Source: CALAED01 sp036378315
GTDB taxonomy: Bacteria > Actinomycetota > Actinomycetes > Streptosporangiales > Streptosporangiaceae
DNA: 64,000 bases
Assembly: GCA_036378315.1 (NCBI GenBank)
Contig: DASUWU010000147.1
Coordinates: 31,750 to 95,749 of the forward strand
Direction of reading: 5' to 3'
This document shows, piece by piece, positions 13,945 through 22,617 of this stretch. Both the position numbers and the translations under genes were made by a program. The first letter of the stretch is position 1. Every line of letters begins with the position of its first letter. The notes under the pieces are model-generated. The model made no database searches. It saw nothing but the letters and a program-made list of their open reading frames with translations, and was not told the DNA's origin.

Positions 13945-16041
13945 GTGTCCATACCATCGTCGGTCGGCCGTTACCGAATCGAGCGCGTGCTGGGCTCCGG
14001 CGCATTCGCCTCCGTATGGCTGGGGCATGACGACGTGCTCGAGGCACCGGTCGCGATCAAAGTCCTGGCGGGGAGCCTGCTCGACGATCTCGACGTGCGC
14101 AACCGGTTCCTGGAGGAGGCCCGCATCCTGCGGCGGGCCGATTCCGAACGGCTCGTCCGCGTGCACGACATCGGCGACCTGCCCGACGGCCGGCCGTACT
14201 TCGTGATGTCCTACGCCGACCGGGGGGCGCTCGCCGACCGGCTGAAGGACCACCGGCCGCTTCCGGTCGGCCACGCCCTCTACATCGCCGAGGAGATCGC
14301 CCACGGCGTCGAGGTGATCAATCGTCTCGGCGTGATCCACCGCGATCTGAAGCCGTCCAACATCTTGTTCCAGTCCACGCCCGACGGCGGCGAGCGGCTG
14401 CTGATCGCCGACCTCGGCCTGGCCAAGGCGCTGGCGCACGCCTCGGGCGCCTTCACCCTGCCCGTCGGCACCCCCGGCTACATGTCGCCCGAGCAGACGC
14501 GGTTCGGTGGCGGCCTGGACGTACGGGCCGACGTGTACGGGATCGGCGCGCTCACCTATCACCTGCTCACCGGCCGGCCGCCCGGCCCGGCCCCGGTCCG
14601 GATGCCGCCCAGCGCCGCGGTTCCCGGACTGCCGCGGCAGGTCGACGAGGTGATCATGCGCGCGGTGCATCTCGACAGGGAACAGCGGTTCCCGACCGCG
14701 GAGGCGTTCGCCAAGGCGCTGGCCGGCCTGCGTACGGAACTGCCCACCCCGGTCGGCGGCGTCCCCATCGTCCGCCGACCGCGGGCGCCGTGGCAGCCAC
14801 CCGCGCCGGAACCGGCCGCACAGGAGCCGGCCGCACAGGGACAGGCCGCACAGGGACAGGCCGCACAGGAGCCGGCCGGGCACGGACAGGCATGGCCAGT
14901 ACAAGACGAGCCAGGACAGGATGGCCCCGAACAGCAGCCGGCGCCGTGGCGGCAGCCGGCCGCGCCGCAGCGGCCCATGGAAGCGCCGCTCCCGCCTGGT
15001 GCGCAACGGCTTCCGCCGCCCGGGCCGCCCCCACCGGGGGCGCCGCCCGGGCACCCGGGCCCGCCGCCCGAGGGCTCGCGCGTCCCGCTCGGGCCGCCGG
15101 CCGGGCCCGTCCCGCCGTACGCCCCCGGACCGCCGGCACCGAGCAGCGATGACGTGGCGACGGCCGCGTACAGGCTGCCGAGCCCCCCCGACGCCGACCG
15201 CACCGCGGTCGACGACACGCCCGCCCAGCGCGGCGGCGCCCATCGCCGCCGGGCCGGGCGCGGGCGGGGCGAACGAGGCGCGGTCGAACGACGCGGAGCG
15301 AGGCAAGACCGGGCTGACCGGGACGGGACCGACGGCGGCCGCGACGGCGGGCGTGAGGGCGCCCGCCCGGATCCGGCCGAGGCCGGGCCCGCCGGGTCCG
15401 TCCGCCGGCTGCTGGTGCCGGCGGGAATCGCGCTGGCCATCCTCGCCGCGGCGATCGGCGGCGGGCTGGTGTTCGGCAACCTGTTCGGCGGCGACGGTGC
15501 CAAGAGCGGCGGCAAGAGCGGCGGCAAGGCCGGCGCCGGCCGGCCGGCGAACACGGGCCCGCCCGCCGGATTCAGCACGGTCCGCGAGTCGAAGGGGCAC
15601 CTGAGCGTGACGGTGCCGACCGGCTGGGCGAAGCAGCAGGAGGAGACGTGGCGGCCGGCGACCGTCGGGCTGGCCGGCGACCAGCGGGCCGAGCCGGTGC
15701 TGCGTGCCACGCCTGATCTCACCCAGTTCCGCACGCTCAAGGCCGCGACGCCGGGGGTCTTCGTCGGCATGACGCGCGACCTCACGCCGGGCCGGCTGCC
15801 GCCGCCCGCCGTGTCCCGGCATCCCAACTGCAGGAAGGAGCCGACGCGGCCCTACCGGCGGGGCACGCTCAACGGCACGATCACCCGCTGGGTCCGGTGC
15901 GACGGCGGCCCGATCTCCTTCAGCGAGATCGGACTGGTCGACACGTCCGGCAGGTTCGGCATGTGGATCAGGGTGAAGCAGATCGACAACAACGATCTGA
16001 CCAGGCGGATACTCGACAGCCTCCAGGTGCGCGCACCCTAG
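13945..16041 (+). CDS. Transmembrane Ser/Thr protein kinase with Pro-rich linker
   Basis: 698 residues from GTG at 13945. There is little ribosome-binding site, so a leaderless message is possible. The kinase domain is residues 10-275: Gly loop GSGAFASV (17-24), Lys39, HRDLKPSN (132-139), and DLG in place of DFG, then GTPGYMSPEQT. A long Pro/Gln/Ala-rich linker follows, with repeated AQEPAAQGQAAQGQ-type units near genomic 14815-14880. A single transmembrane helix lies at about 489-511. The outer 185 residues begin with GGKSGGKAG and contain a folded region of unknown family with two Cys. Substrate unknown; the adjacent sigma factor is a candidate target. Confidence 0.92.
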   Translation: MSIPSSVGRYRIERVLGSGAFASVWLGHDDVLEAPVAIKVLAGSLLDDLDVRNRFLEEARILRRADSERLVRVHDIGDLPDGRPYFVMSYADRGALADRLKDHRPLPVGHALYIAEEIAHGVEVINRLGVIHRDLKPSNILFQSTPDGGERLLIADLGLAKALAHASGAFTLPVGTPGYMSPEQTRFGGGLDVRADVYGIGALTYHLLTGRPPGPAPVRMPPSAAVPGLPRQVDEVIMRAVHLDREQRFPTAEAFAKALAGLRTELPTPVGGVPIVRRPRAPWQPPAPEPAAQEPAAQGQAAQGQAAQEPAGHGQAWPVQDEPGQDGPEQQPAPWRQPAAPQRPMEAPLPPGAQRLPPPGPPPPGAPPGHPGPPPEGSRVPLGPPAGPVPPYAPGPPAPSSDDVATAAYRLPSPPDADRTAVDDTPAQRGGAHRRRAGRGRGERGAVERRGARQDRADRDGTDGGRDGGREGARPDPAEAGPAGSVRRLLVPAGIALAILAAAIGGGLVFGNLFGGDGAKSGGKSGGKAGAGRPANTGPPAGFSTVRESKGHLSVTVPTGWAKQQEETWRPATVGLAGDQRAEPVLRATPDLTQFRTLKAATPGVFVGMTRDLTPGRLPPPAVSRHPNCRKEPTRPYRRGTLNGTITRWVRCDGGPISFSEIGLVDTSGRFGMWIRVKQIDNNDLTRRILDSLQVRAP

Positions 16042-16052
16042 CCGGCAGCCGT

Positions 16053-16898
16053 CTAGGAGGCGTCTCCTGATGCCCGCCGGATGTCGGCGGCCAGGGCGGA
16101 CAGCAGTTCGATAACACCGGCCGGGCCGTCCACCACGATGTCCGCCCGCTCGGCCAGCGCCGTGACCTCGTCGGACGAACTGCACACGGTCACGCCGGCG
16201 ACCCCTTGGCCGCGCAGCTCGTCGACCGCGTCGTAGGCGGCCAGGTCACCCAGGTCGTCGCCCGCGTACAGCACCGCGGTCGCCGACCGTTCCGCGACGA
16301 AGGTCCGCAACGCGGCGCCCTTGTCCATGCCCGGCGGGCGCAGTTCGAGTACGTACCGGCCCGGCTCGACGGTGAGCCCGGTCCGGTCGGCCAGCGCGGC
16401 GACGACGCCGCGCAACCGGTCGATCGCGACCTGCGGCTCGGCCGTACGCCGGGTGTGGACGGCAAGGGCGCGGCCCTTGTCCTCGATCGACGTGCCCTCG
16501 GGCGCACCGGCAGCCTCGAGCACCCGCGGCAGCTTGGTCCGTACCTCGGCCACCCCGGGCGGCGGCTCGGGCACGTGCAGCACGCCGGACTCCCATCGTT
16601 CCGCGCCGTACTGCCCGAGCACGGTGAGGCCGTCGACCTCGGCGAACCCGCCGTACTCGACCGCGACGGCCGCTGGCCGGCCGGTGATGATGGCGACGGC
16701 GTTCACCAGCGGGGCCAGCCCGGCGAGCGCGCCGGCGGCCTCGGGAAGGGCACGGGCGGCCGCGGGATCGTCGACGATGGGTGCGAGGGTGCCGTCGAAA
16801 TCGAGGGCGATCACGGCGTCCGCGGCGCGCTCGGCGATCGCGGCCAGCGCGGCGGCGCCGGAGGGGGTAGGAGAAGTCACGTGGCCAGTGTCGGCCAC
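16053..16898 (-). CDS. otsB: Trehalose-6-phosphate phosphatase
   Basis: 281 residues. This is a HAD-superfamily phosphatase with the DxDGT nucleophile motif ALDFDGTLAPI, the second motif Thr in AIITGRP, the KG pair in GMDKGAALRTF, and the final acidic pair GDDLGDLAAYD. It removes phosphate from trehalose-6-phosphate made by OtsA. The GTG start at 16898 lies one base after the stop of the DUF3263 gene, indicating coupled translation. Another GTG at 16880 would shorten it by six residues. Confidence 0.94.
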   Translation of the reverse strand: MADTGHVTSPTPSGAAALAAIAERAADAVIALDFDGTLAPIVDDPAAARALPEAAGALAGLAPLVNAVAIITGRPAAVAVEYGGFAEVDGLTVLGQYGAERWESGVLHVPEPPPGVAEVRTKLPRVLEAAGAPEGTSIEDKGRALAVHTRRTAEPQVAIDRLRGVVAALADRTGLTVEPGRYVLELRPPGMDKGAALRTFVAERSATAVLYAGDDLGDLAAYDAVDELRGQGVAGVTVCSSSDEVTALAERADIVVDGPAGVIELLSALAADIRRASGDAS

Positions 16899-16899
16899 G

Positions 16900-17265
16900 T
16901 CAGGTGCGGATGCCCAACCGGCGCGCGGCCCGCTGCCGCTGGCGCTGCGCCCGCATCCGGCGCAGCCGCTTGACGAGCATCGGGTCGTAGGCCAGCGCCT
17001 CCGGCCGGTCGATCAACTGGTTGAGCAACTGGTAGTACCGCGTCGCCGACATGTCGAACAGCTCGCGGATGGCCTGCTCCTTCGCTCCGGCGTATTTCCA
17101 CCACTGGCGTTCGAACGCCAGGAGGTCACGGTCCCGCGCGGAAAGAGCGGAGTGGGCGGAGTGGGCGGACATCGGGTCGGCCGGGTCGGTGCCGTCGGGG
17201 GCGGGGCCGGCGGAGAGTGCCTCGTTGGGCACAGGGCCCTCTCCCGGGGCGTTCACCGAGTGCAT
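16900..17265 (-). CDS. DUF3263 small DNA-binding-like protein
   Basis: 121 residues. The last 80 match the actinobacterial DUF3263 family closely (DLLAFERQWWKYAGAKEQAIRELF, TRYYQLLNQLIDRPEAL, MLVKRLRRMRAQRQ). A helix-turn-helix-like core and a basic tail suggest nucleic-acid binding, but no function is established. The first 40 residues are Ser/Ala/Pro-rich and may be partly upstream of the true start; an ATG at 17172 also fits. It forms a two-gene operon with otsB. Confidence 0.85.
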   Translation of the reverse strand: MHSVNAPGEGPVPNEALSAGPAPDGTDPADPMSAHSAHSALSARDRDLLAFERQWWKYAGAKEQAIRELFDMSATRYYQLLNQLIDRPEALAYDPMLVKRLRRMRAQRQRQRAARRLGIRT

Positions 17266-17427
17266 CAGGTCCCCTTTTGTGGTTTAAGGTCCCGGTCGTC
17301 CGGGGTTCGGCCGGGTGTCATGCTACGCGCCCGGGCCGACGTCTTCCCGGTGTTCTGGAGGAACGGCGCCACGTCGTACGCTCTACCGAGTCCAGAGGTG
17401 GGTCCTGTCCGGAGACAGGAGAGAGGC

Positions 17428-18243
17428 GTGGCCGCATTTCACTGCATTTCGTTCCTTACCGACTATGGGCTTGAAGACGGATTTGTCGCGGCATGTCATG
17501 GCGTCATGGCCCGCCTGTCGCCGGCGATCCCCATCATCGACATCACTCATCTCGTGCCGCCAGGCGACGTACGGCGCGGGGCGGCAGTGCTCGCGCAGAC
17601 CGTGCCGTACCTGCCCGCCGGCGTGCACGTCGCCGTCGTCGACCCGGGCGTCGGCACGGCTCGCCGGGCGATCGCGGTGCGCGCGGGCGAGCAGGTCTTC
17701 GTGGGCCCGGACAACGGCGTCCTGTCGTGGGCGGCGCTGGGCGCCGGCGAGCCGCGGCGGGCGTACGAGCTGACCAACACCGAGCTGTGGCAGCAGCCGG
17801 TCTCCACGACCTTTCACGGACGGGACATCTTCGCGCCGGTGGCCGCGCACATCGCGAACGGGCTCGCGCTCGACGCCGCGGGCGACGAGGTCGAGTTCGA
17901 CGCGCTCGTGGCGCTGCCCAGGCCGACGTGCGTGATCACGGACGGCGGCGCGGAGGGCGAGGTGCTGACCGTGGACAGGTTCGGCAACATCCAGCTGTCC
18001 GTCACCGCCGCCGACCTCGAGCAGGTGGGGCTGCGGGCCGGCGCCGCGTTGGCGGTGCGGGTCGGCGAGCGCCGGCTGTCGGTGCCGTACCGCGAGGCGT
18101 TCGGCTCGGTGCCGGCCGGTGAGCTCGTCGCGTACGCCGACTCGGCCGGGTGGGTCGCGCTCGCCGTCAACGGCGGGAACGCGGCGGGGCGGCTGGGATT
18201 GTCGCCGGGAGCGCGGGTACGGCTCACCGCCGATCCGGCATGA
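17428..18243 (+). CDS. SAM hydroxide adenosyltransferase (SAM hydrolase, DUF62)
   Basis: 271 residues from GTG at 17428, behind a GGAGACAGGAGAGAGG site. Family landmarks are FLTDYGLEDGFVAACHGVM, DITH, AVVDPGVGTARR, FVGPDNGVLSW, TTFHGRDIFAPVAAHIA and VLTVDRFGNIQLSV. The Asp-Arg-His water-activating set of this family matches SAM hydrolases, which split SAM to adenosine and methionine, rather than the halide-using fluorinase/chlorinase branch. Its stop overlaps the start of the cation exchanger (ATGA). The physiological role of this family is not well defined. Confidence 0.9.
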   Translation: MAAFHCISFLTDYGLEDGFVAACHGVMARLSPAIPIIDITHLVPPGDVRRGAAVLAQTVPYLPAGVHVAVVDPGVGTARRAIAVRAGEQVFVGPDNGVLSWAALGAGEPRRAYELTNTELWQQPVSTTFHGRDIFAPVAAHIANGLALDAAGDEVEFDALVALPRPTCVITDGGAEGEVLTVDRFGNIQLSVTAADLEQVGLRAGAALAVRVGERRLSVPYREAFGSVPAGELVAYADSAGWVALAVNGGNAAGRLGLSPGARVRLTADPA

Positions 18244-19451
18244 TCTTTCGCATGAGTTCTTCCGGTATGGGCGAAGCTCCCGATAAGGGACGGACCGATA
18301 CGAGGGAAGCCGGCTCGGGGCCGGACGGCACGCGCCCGGCCGGTCCTGGCTTCTCGCGAGCGGACTGGCGGCTGATCGGCCTCGCCGGGCTCGCCGCCGC
18401 GGCCGCCGGCATCGCCCACTACGGCGGGATCGGCGGCACCATCGCGCCGTTCGTCATCTCGGCACTCGGGCTCGCGCTGCTGGCCAGCCTGGTGGGGCGC
18501 AGCGTCGACGCGCTCGGCGACCGGCTCGGCGCCGGCGCCACCGGCGTGGTCCAAAGCGCGCTCGGCAACCTGCCCGAGCTCTTCGTGGTGCTTTTCGCGC
18601 TGAAGCAGAAGCTGTACGCGGTGGCCACGGCGTCGCTGGTCGGCTCGATCCTCGCCAACGTGCTGCTCGTGCTCGGCCTCGCGTTCCTCGCCGGCGGGAT
18701 CAAGAACGGGCCGCAGCGGTTCGAGAAGGCGCCGGCCCGTACCATCTCGCTGCTGCTCGTGCTGTCGGTCGCGGCGCTCCTGGTGCCGGCGCTGACCGCG
18801 GCGCTGCACACCCCGGCGGCCGGTCACGAGCGCGGCCTGTCCATCGTCGCCTCGATCCTGCTGCTCGGCCTGTTCGCCGCGTCGCTGCCGGCCGCCATCA
18901 GGCGGCGCGGCGGCGGCGCGGCGGACGAAACGGCGGACGGCGGACGGCCCGAGCCCGGTCGCGGTCAGGGGCGAGGTCACAGTCACGCGCCGGCGTGGCC
19001 GCTCGGCGTCGCCCTCGCCATGCTCGCCGGAACCGGCGTGGGCGCCGCGTTCGTCTCCGATTGGTTCGTGGCGGCGCTGCAACCGGCGATGGGTGCGCTC
19101 GGCATCTCCCAGGCGTTCGCCGGCCTGGTGATCGTGGCGATCGCGGGGAACGCCGTCGAGAACGTCGTCGGCATCCAACTCGCCGTGCGGAACCAGAGCG
19201 ACTACGCCCTGGCGGTGATCCTCCAGAGCCCGCTGCAGATCACGCTGGTGGTCGCGCCGGCCCTTGTGCTGCTGTCCCCGCTCGTCGGCGCCGCGTTCAC
19301 GCTGGTGCTGTCACCGCTTCTCATCGCGGTGTTGATCATCTCGGTCGTCGTCGCCGTGATCGTGGTCCTCGACGGGGAGTCGAACTGGCTCGAAGGCGCC
19401 ACGCTGATGGTGCTGTACGCGATCATCGCCGCCGCCTTTTGGTGGGGGTGA
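18240..19451 (+). CDS. Calcium/cation:proton antiporter (CaCA family)
   Basis: 403 residues, starting at the ATG that overlaps the preceding stop. About ten hydrophobic segments are arranged as two homologous halves. Each half carries the CaCA alpha-repeat: GVVQSALGNLPELFVVLFAL and AFAGLVIVAIAGNAVENVVG. A hydrophilic loop with His (GQGRGHSHAP) separates the halves. It probably exports Ca2+ or another cation in exchange for protons at the cell membrane. Coupling with the SAM hydrolase gene has no obvious biochemical reason. The first 40 residues are hydrophilic, and a start at 18252 is also possible. Confidence 0.88.
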   Translation: MIFRMSSSGMGEAPDKGRTDTREAGSGPDGTRPAGPGFSRADWRLIGLAGLAAAAAGIAHYGGIGGTIAPFVISALGLALLASLVGRSVDALGDRLGAGATGVVQSALGNLPELFVVLFALKQKLYAVATASLVGSILANVLLVLGLAFLAGGIKNGPQRFEKAPARTISLLLVLSVAALLVPALTAALHTPAAGHERGLSIVASILLLGLFAASLPAAIRRRGGGAADETADGGRPEPGRGQGRGHSHAPAWPLGVALAMLAGTGVGAAFVSDWFVAALQPAMGALGISQAFAGLVIVAIAGNAVENVVGIQLAVRNQSDYALAVILQSPLQITLVVAPALVLLSPLVGAAFTLVLSPLLIAVLIISVVVAVIVVLDGESNWLEGATLMVLYAIIAAAFWWG

Positions 19452-19552
19452 ACCATTTCCGCCGGTCAATCGTTATATATGCAGGATGCACAGAACGCAT
19501 AACTAGTGATATCTGGCATCAGCGGTAACAGCCGAATCCTCGGAGGCCCCCG

Positions 19553-20212
19553 ATGGCGGCGAGCGAAAGACCCGCGGGGAAGGCCGCCTCCACCCTGATC
19601 GAAATAGACACGGCGCTCTTCCATATCCGTCGGGTATGGGCAAAACCCGAAATCATCCGCAAGCTGCGGGAGCACGGCCCGACCGGACGGCCGGTCCAGA
19701 CGTCCAGCCTGTTGGTGGTGCACGCCGTGGCGCAGCTCAGCGGCGGCCAGGGGTGCCAGGCCGCCGCCGCCGCCCCCACCGCCGCCCGTCAGGGCCGGCA
19801 GGGCGAGCAGGACGGGCCGAGCGCCCCCGGCGGCGACGTGACCGTCGGCGCGGTGGCCGAGCAGCTGGGCATCGACCCGTCGACGGCGAGCCGCCTGGTC
19901 GGCCACGCCATCAACGCCGGGTTCGTCGCCCGCAGCCCGTCGCCGCGGGACGCGCGAAGGGCCAACCTGCAGCTCACCGACGCGGGCCGCCGGCTCAAGG
20001 CGGTCGCCGACCGGTTCCGGCGCGGCTACCTCGCCGAACTGCTGGCCGACTGGACGGATGCCGAGCGAGCGGAATTCGCCCGGCTGCTGGCGCGCTTCAC
20101 CAACGCGGCGGTACGGGGGCCCATGGATCCGGCGACCATCGACAAGATCTTCGCGGCGGGCGCCGACCCAGGAATGCCGGCGGCCGGGCGCGGGGCGCTG
20201 CCGCCCGAGTAA
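19553..20212 (+). CDS. MarR-family transcriptional regulator
   Basis: 219 residues. The central winged helix reads DVTVGAVAEQLGIDPSTASRLVGHAINAGFVARSPSPRDARR, with the wing DxR typical of MarR. A dimerisation helix follows (RLKAVADRFRRGYLAELLADWTDAE). A 35-residue Gln/Ala/Gly-rich insert (about 64-92) between the first helix and the DNA-binding part is unusual. The gene stands alone. The AT-rich segment 19471-19512 upstream contains GTTATATATGC and GCATAAC, an imperfect dyad that could be its operator. The effector is unknown. Confidence 0.85.
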   Translation: MAASERPAGKAASTLIEIDTALFHIRRVWAKPEIIRKLREHGPTGRPVQTSSLLVVHAVAQLSGGQGCQAAAAAPTAARQGRQGEQDGPSAPGGDVTVGAVAEQLGIDPSTASRLVGHAINAGFVARSPSPRDARRANLQLTDAGRRLKAVADRFRRGYLAELLADWTDAERAEFARLLARFTNAAVRGPMDPATIDKIFAAGADPGMPAAGRGALPPE

Positions 20213-20242
20213 CTCTCCAGCGGAGCAGGTGGAGGCGACGAA

Positions 20243-20309
20243 GCTTATTCACAAGCCCACCGCGTGACCGCCCGCACGTGCGCGGCAGGTGGCGGGCTTG
20301 TGAACAAGC
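20243..20309. repeat. 19-bp inverted repeat in the gap after the MarR gene
   Basis: GCTTATTCACAAGCCCACC at 20243 faces GGCGGGCTTGTGAACAAGC at 20291, with 17 of 19 positions pairing and a 29-base centre. It lies 30 bases after the MarR stop and may be a terminator, but no T-run follows. The remainder of the 468-bp gap (to 20680) shows scattered promoter-like bases and no gene I can support. Confidence 0.6.
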
Positions 20310-20680
20310 CTCTTGCGTGCCGGGGCGGCGAGGCCCCGCGAGGACTGGCCACCGGGGAAGGTGCGCGCTCGCGCTGCGGCCAGCCAGCACGGTAAGACCG
20401 GAATGGTCTGGTAGATACGTTACACCGCCGCACTATTACCGGTGGGTTTACTCACCCCTCCGGGTGTTTCCGCTCGTCAGAGCCGCGCACCGGCGTGTCG
20501 GTCCCGGTTACGGGCGTGCGGTTAAGTGGGCCAAGTGTCCAGAGCGGCCGAGCGGGTCGCCTCCCCCGTGGCAGAATGAGGCGGCGCACGGCCGAGCGGA
20601 GTTCAGGCGGTGACCGAACGTCACGCCGGAGCTTTTCCTTGTCTCCGCTTGTGCGGCGTCAGGGGAGGAGGTTCGGTGCC

Positions 20681-22510
20681 GTGTCCGCTGCCGGCAGCCG
20701 CCGACCCGAGCGGACCCACCGACGCCCCGACCCGACCTCATCCCTCCGCACCGCGCGATGGCCGCTCGTCTTCGCCCTCCCGCTGCTCGCCGCCGTCATG
20801 GCGGTCCCGCTGGTCACGGCCACCGGCACGCCGGAATCCGGCGCGGCGGCCCCCGTCGCGGCACGGGCCGATCTCATCAGGAGCCGGGAGTGGTCGCTGA
20901 CCGCGCTGCACGTTCCCCAGGCGTGGAGGTGGTCCAAGGGGGCCGGCGTGACAGTCGCCGTCCTCGACACCGGCGTTGACGGCCGCCACCCCGACCTCGT
21001 CGGCCGCGTCATCCAGGGCCCCGACTACACCGGCCACGGCCGCCGGCCGGGCAACCGCTACTGGGGCCGGCACGGCACCGCGATGGCGAGCATCATCGCG
21101 GGTCATGGCCATGGCCCGGGGCACGCGGCCGGAGTGATCGGGGTCGCCCCGCTCGCCAAGATCCTCTCCATCCGGGTGACGTGGGAGAACGACGACCCCG
21201 AGCGTTCCGATCAGGCGCAGGTCGACCGCACCAGGGACGCGGTCGCCAAGGGCATCAGGTACGCGGTCGACCACGGCGCCCAGATCATCAACATGTCGCT
21301 CGGCGGCGGCACGATGGTCTACAACGGCAACCCGGTCGAAGAGGACGCCGTTCGCTACGCCCTCGGCAAGGGCGCCATGCTCATCGCCTCGGCCGGCAAC
21401 GACGGCGCCGGCCCCAACCGCACCAACTTCCCCGCCGCCTACCCCGGCGTCACCGCGGTCGGCGCCGTGGACAAGGCGCTGCGCCCGGCCGGGTTCACCA
21501 ACCGGCACGCCTACGTCTCGGTCGCCGCCCCCGGCGTGGACATCATCAGCGCCGACGTGGGCCGGTCGTACGTCGAGGGCACCGGCACCAGCCCGTCGGC
21601 CGCGCTCGTCGCCGGGATAGCCGCGCTGGTCAGGTCCCGCTGCCCCTCGCTCACCCCCGACCAGGCGAGGCTGGCGCTCGAGCGTGGCGTGACGCACCGC
21701 CCGCCCGCGGGTCGCGACACCAAGGTCGGCACGGGCGTCGCCGACGCGCTGCGGGCCATGTACGCGGGCAACCGCCTCTGCCAGACCCCGCCGCCGCCAC
21801 GCCCGCAGTCCCAGCCCAAGCCCGAGGCCGCGGGTGCCTCCCTGCGCGCCCACGCCACGCCGCCGCTGATCGCCGTCCTCGGCGGTGGCGCGCTGCTCCT
21901 GATCATCGGCCTGATGATGGGCTGGCGGCAGCGCGCCCGCCGCACCCGCGGACCCGCGACCAAGCCCTACCAGATGTACGAGGTCGCCGAGTCGTACGCC
22001 GGCCGGGACGCGCCCGCCGCGCCGCCGCGGGCCGCGGCGCAGTCGCGGATGCCGCCGGCGCGCCACACCGTACCGCGGACCGCGCCGAGGGCCATGCCGC
22101 GGCAGGCGCCGCGCACCGAGGCCACCCGCGCCCCCGCCCGCCGGGCCGCCGACCCGCAGCCGCGTCACCACGACCGGCCGGACACCCACCGGCCCGGCCT
22201 GCTGTCCGCGCCTGTCGTCCTGCCCGCGCAGCCGCGCGAGCCGGCCCGACGCGGCGAGCCCGACTTCGGTGACGACCCGTTGGGCACCGGCAGCAATGTC
22301 CCGCTGCTCGAGGGGAGCACCCCGCTCGCCGACCAGAGCTGGGAGATCGTGCAGCGCGGCCGCCAGGGCCGTGACCTCGGCCCGCCCGCCCGGCCGGCCG
22401 AGCCGGACGGCGGCGCCGCCCCGCCGGCCACCGGCGCCGAGACGACCGCCCCGTTCGACTTCCTGCGGCTCGAGTCACGCGACGACTGGTTCCGGCCGCC
22501 CGGCGGCTGA
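20681..22510 (+). CDS. Membrane-anchored subtilisin-family protease (mycosin-like)
   Basis: 609 residues from GTG at 20681, behind a strong GGGGAGGAGG site. The export signal is WPLVFALPLLAAVMAVPLVTA. The S8 catalytic triad is visible: Asp in AVLDTGVDGRHPD, His in WGRHGTAMASIIAGHG and Ser in GTGTSPSAALVAGIAAL, with the oxyanion Asn in IASAGNDGAG. A transmembrane helix (LIAVLGGGALLLIIGLMM) comes after the protease, followed by about 200 Pro/Ala/Arg-rich cytosolic residues. The protease-plus-C-terminal-helix plan resembles MycP of type VII secretion, yet no ESX gene is nearby and the long tail is atypical. The substrate is unknown. Confidence 0.9.
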   Translation: MSAAGSRRPERTHRRPDPTSSLRTARWPLVFALPLLAAVMAVPLVTATGTPESGAAAPVAARADLIRSREWSLTALHVPQAWRWSKGAGVTVAVLDTGVDGRHPDLVGRVIQGPDYTGHGRRPGNRYWGRHGTAMASIIAGHGHGPGHAAGVIGVAPLAKILSIRVTWENDDPERSDQAQVDRTRDAVAKGIRYAVDHGAQIINMSLGGGTMVYNGNPVEEDAVRYALGKGAMLIASAGNDGAGPNRTNFPAAYPGVTAVGAVDKALRPAGFTNRHAYVSVAAPGVDIISADVGRSYVEGTGTSPSAALVAGIAALVRSRCPSLTPDQARLALERGVTHRPPAGRDTKVGTGVADALRAMYAGNRLCQTPPPPRPQSQPKPEAAGASLRAHATPPLIAVLGGGALLLIIGLMMGWRQRARRTRGPATKPYQMYEVAESYAGRDAPAAPPRAAAQSRMPPARHTVPRTAPRAMPRQAPRTEATRAPARRAADPQPRHHDRPDTHRPGLLSAPVVLPAQPREPARRGEPDFGDDPLGTGSNVPLLEGSTPLADQSWEIVQRGRQGRDLGPPARPAEPDGGAAPPATGAETTAPFDFLRLESRDDWFRPPGG

Positions 22511-22617
22511 CGGGCCCGGTGGGGATAGCCCCACCCAAAGATCACGCGATAGCTCCATGGAGACGCCCGAACGTCCTGGCTAGCCTCGGGCATGTCGCAA
22601 ACACCATGGGGGTCCCA

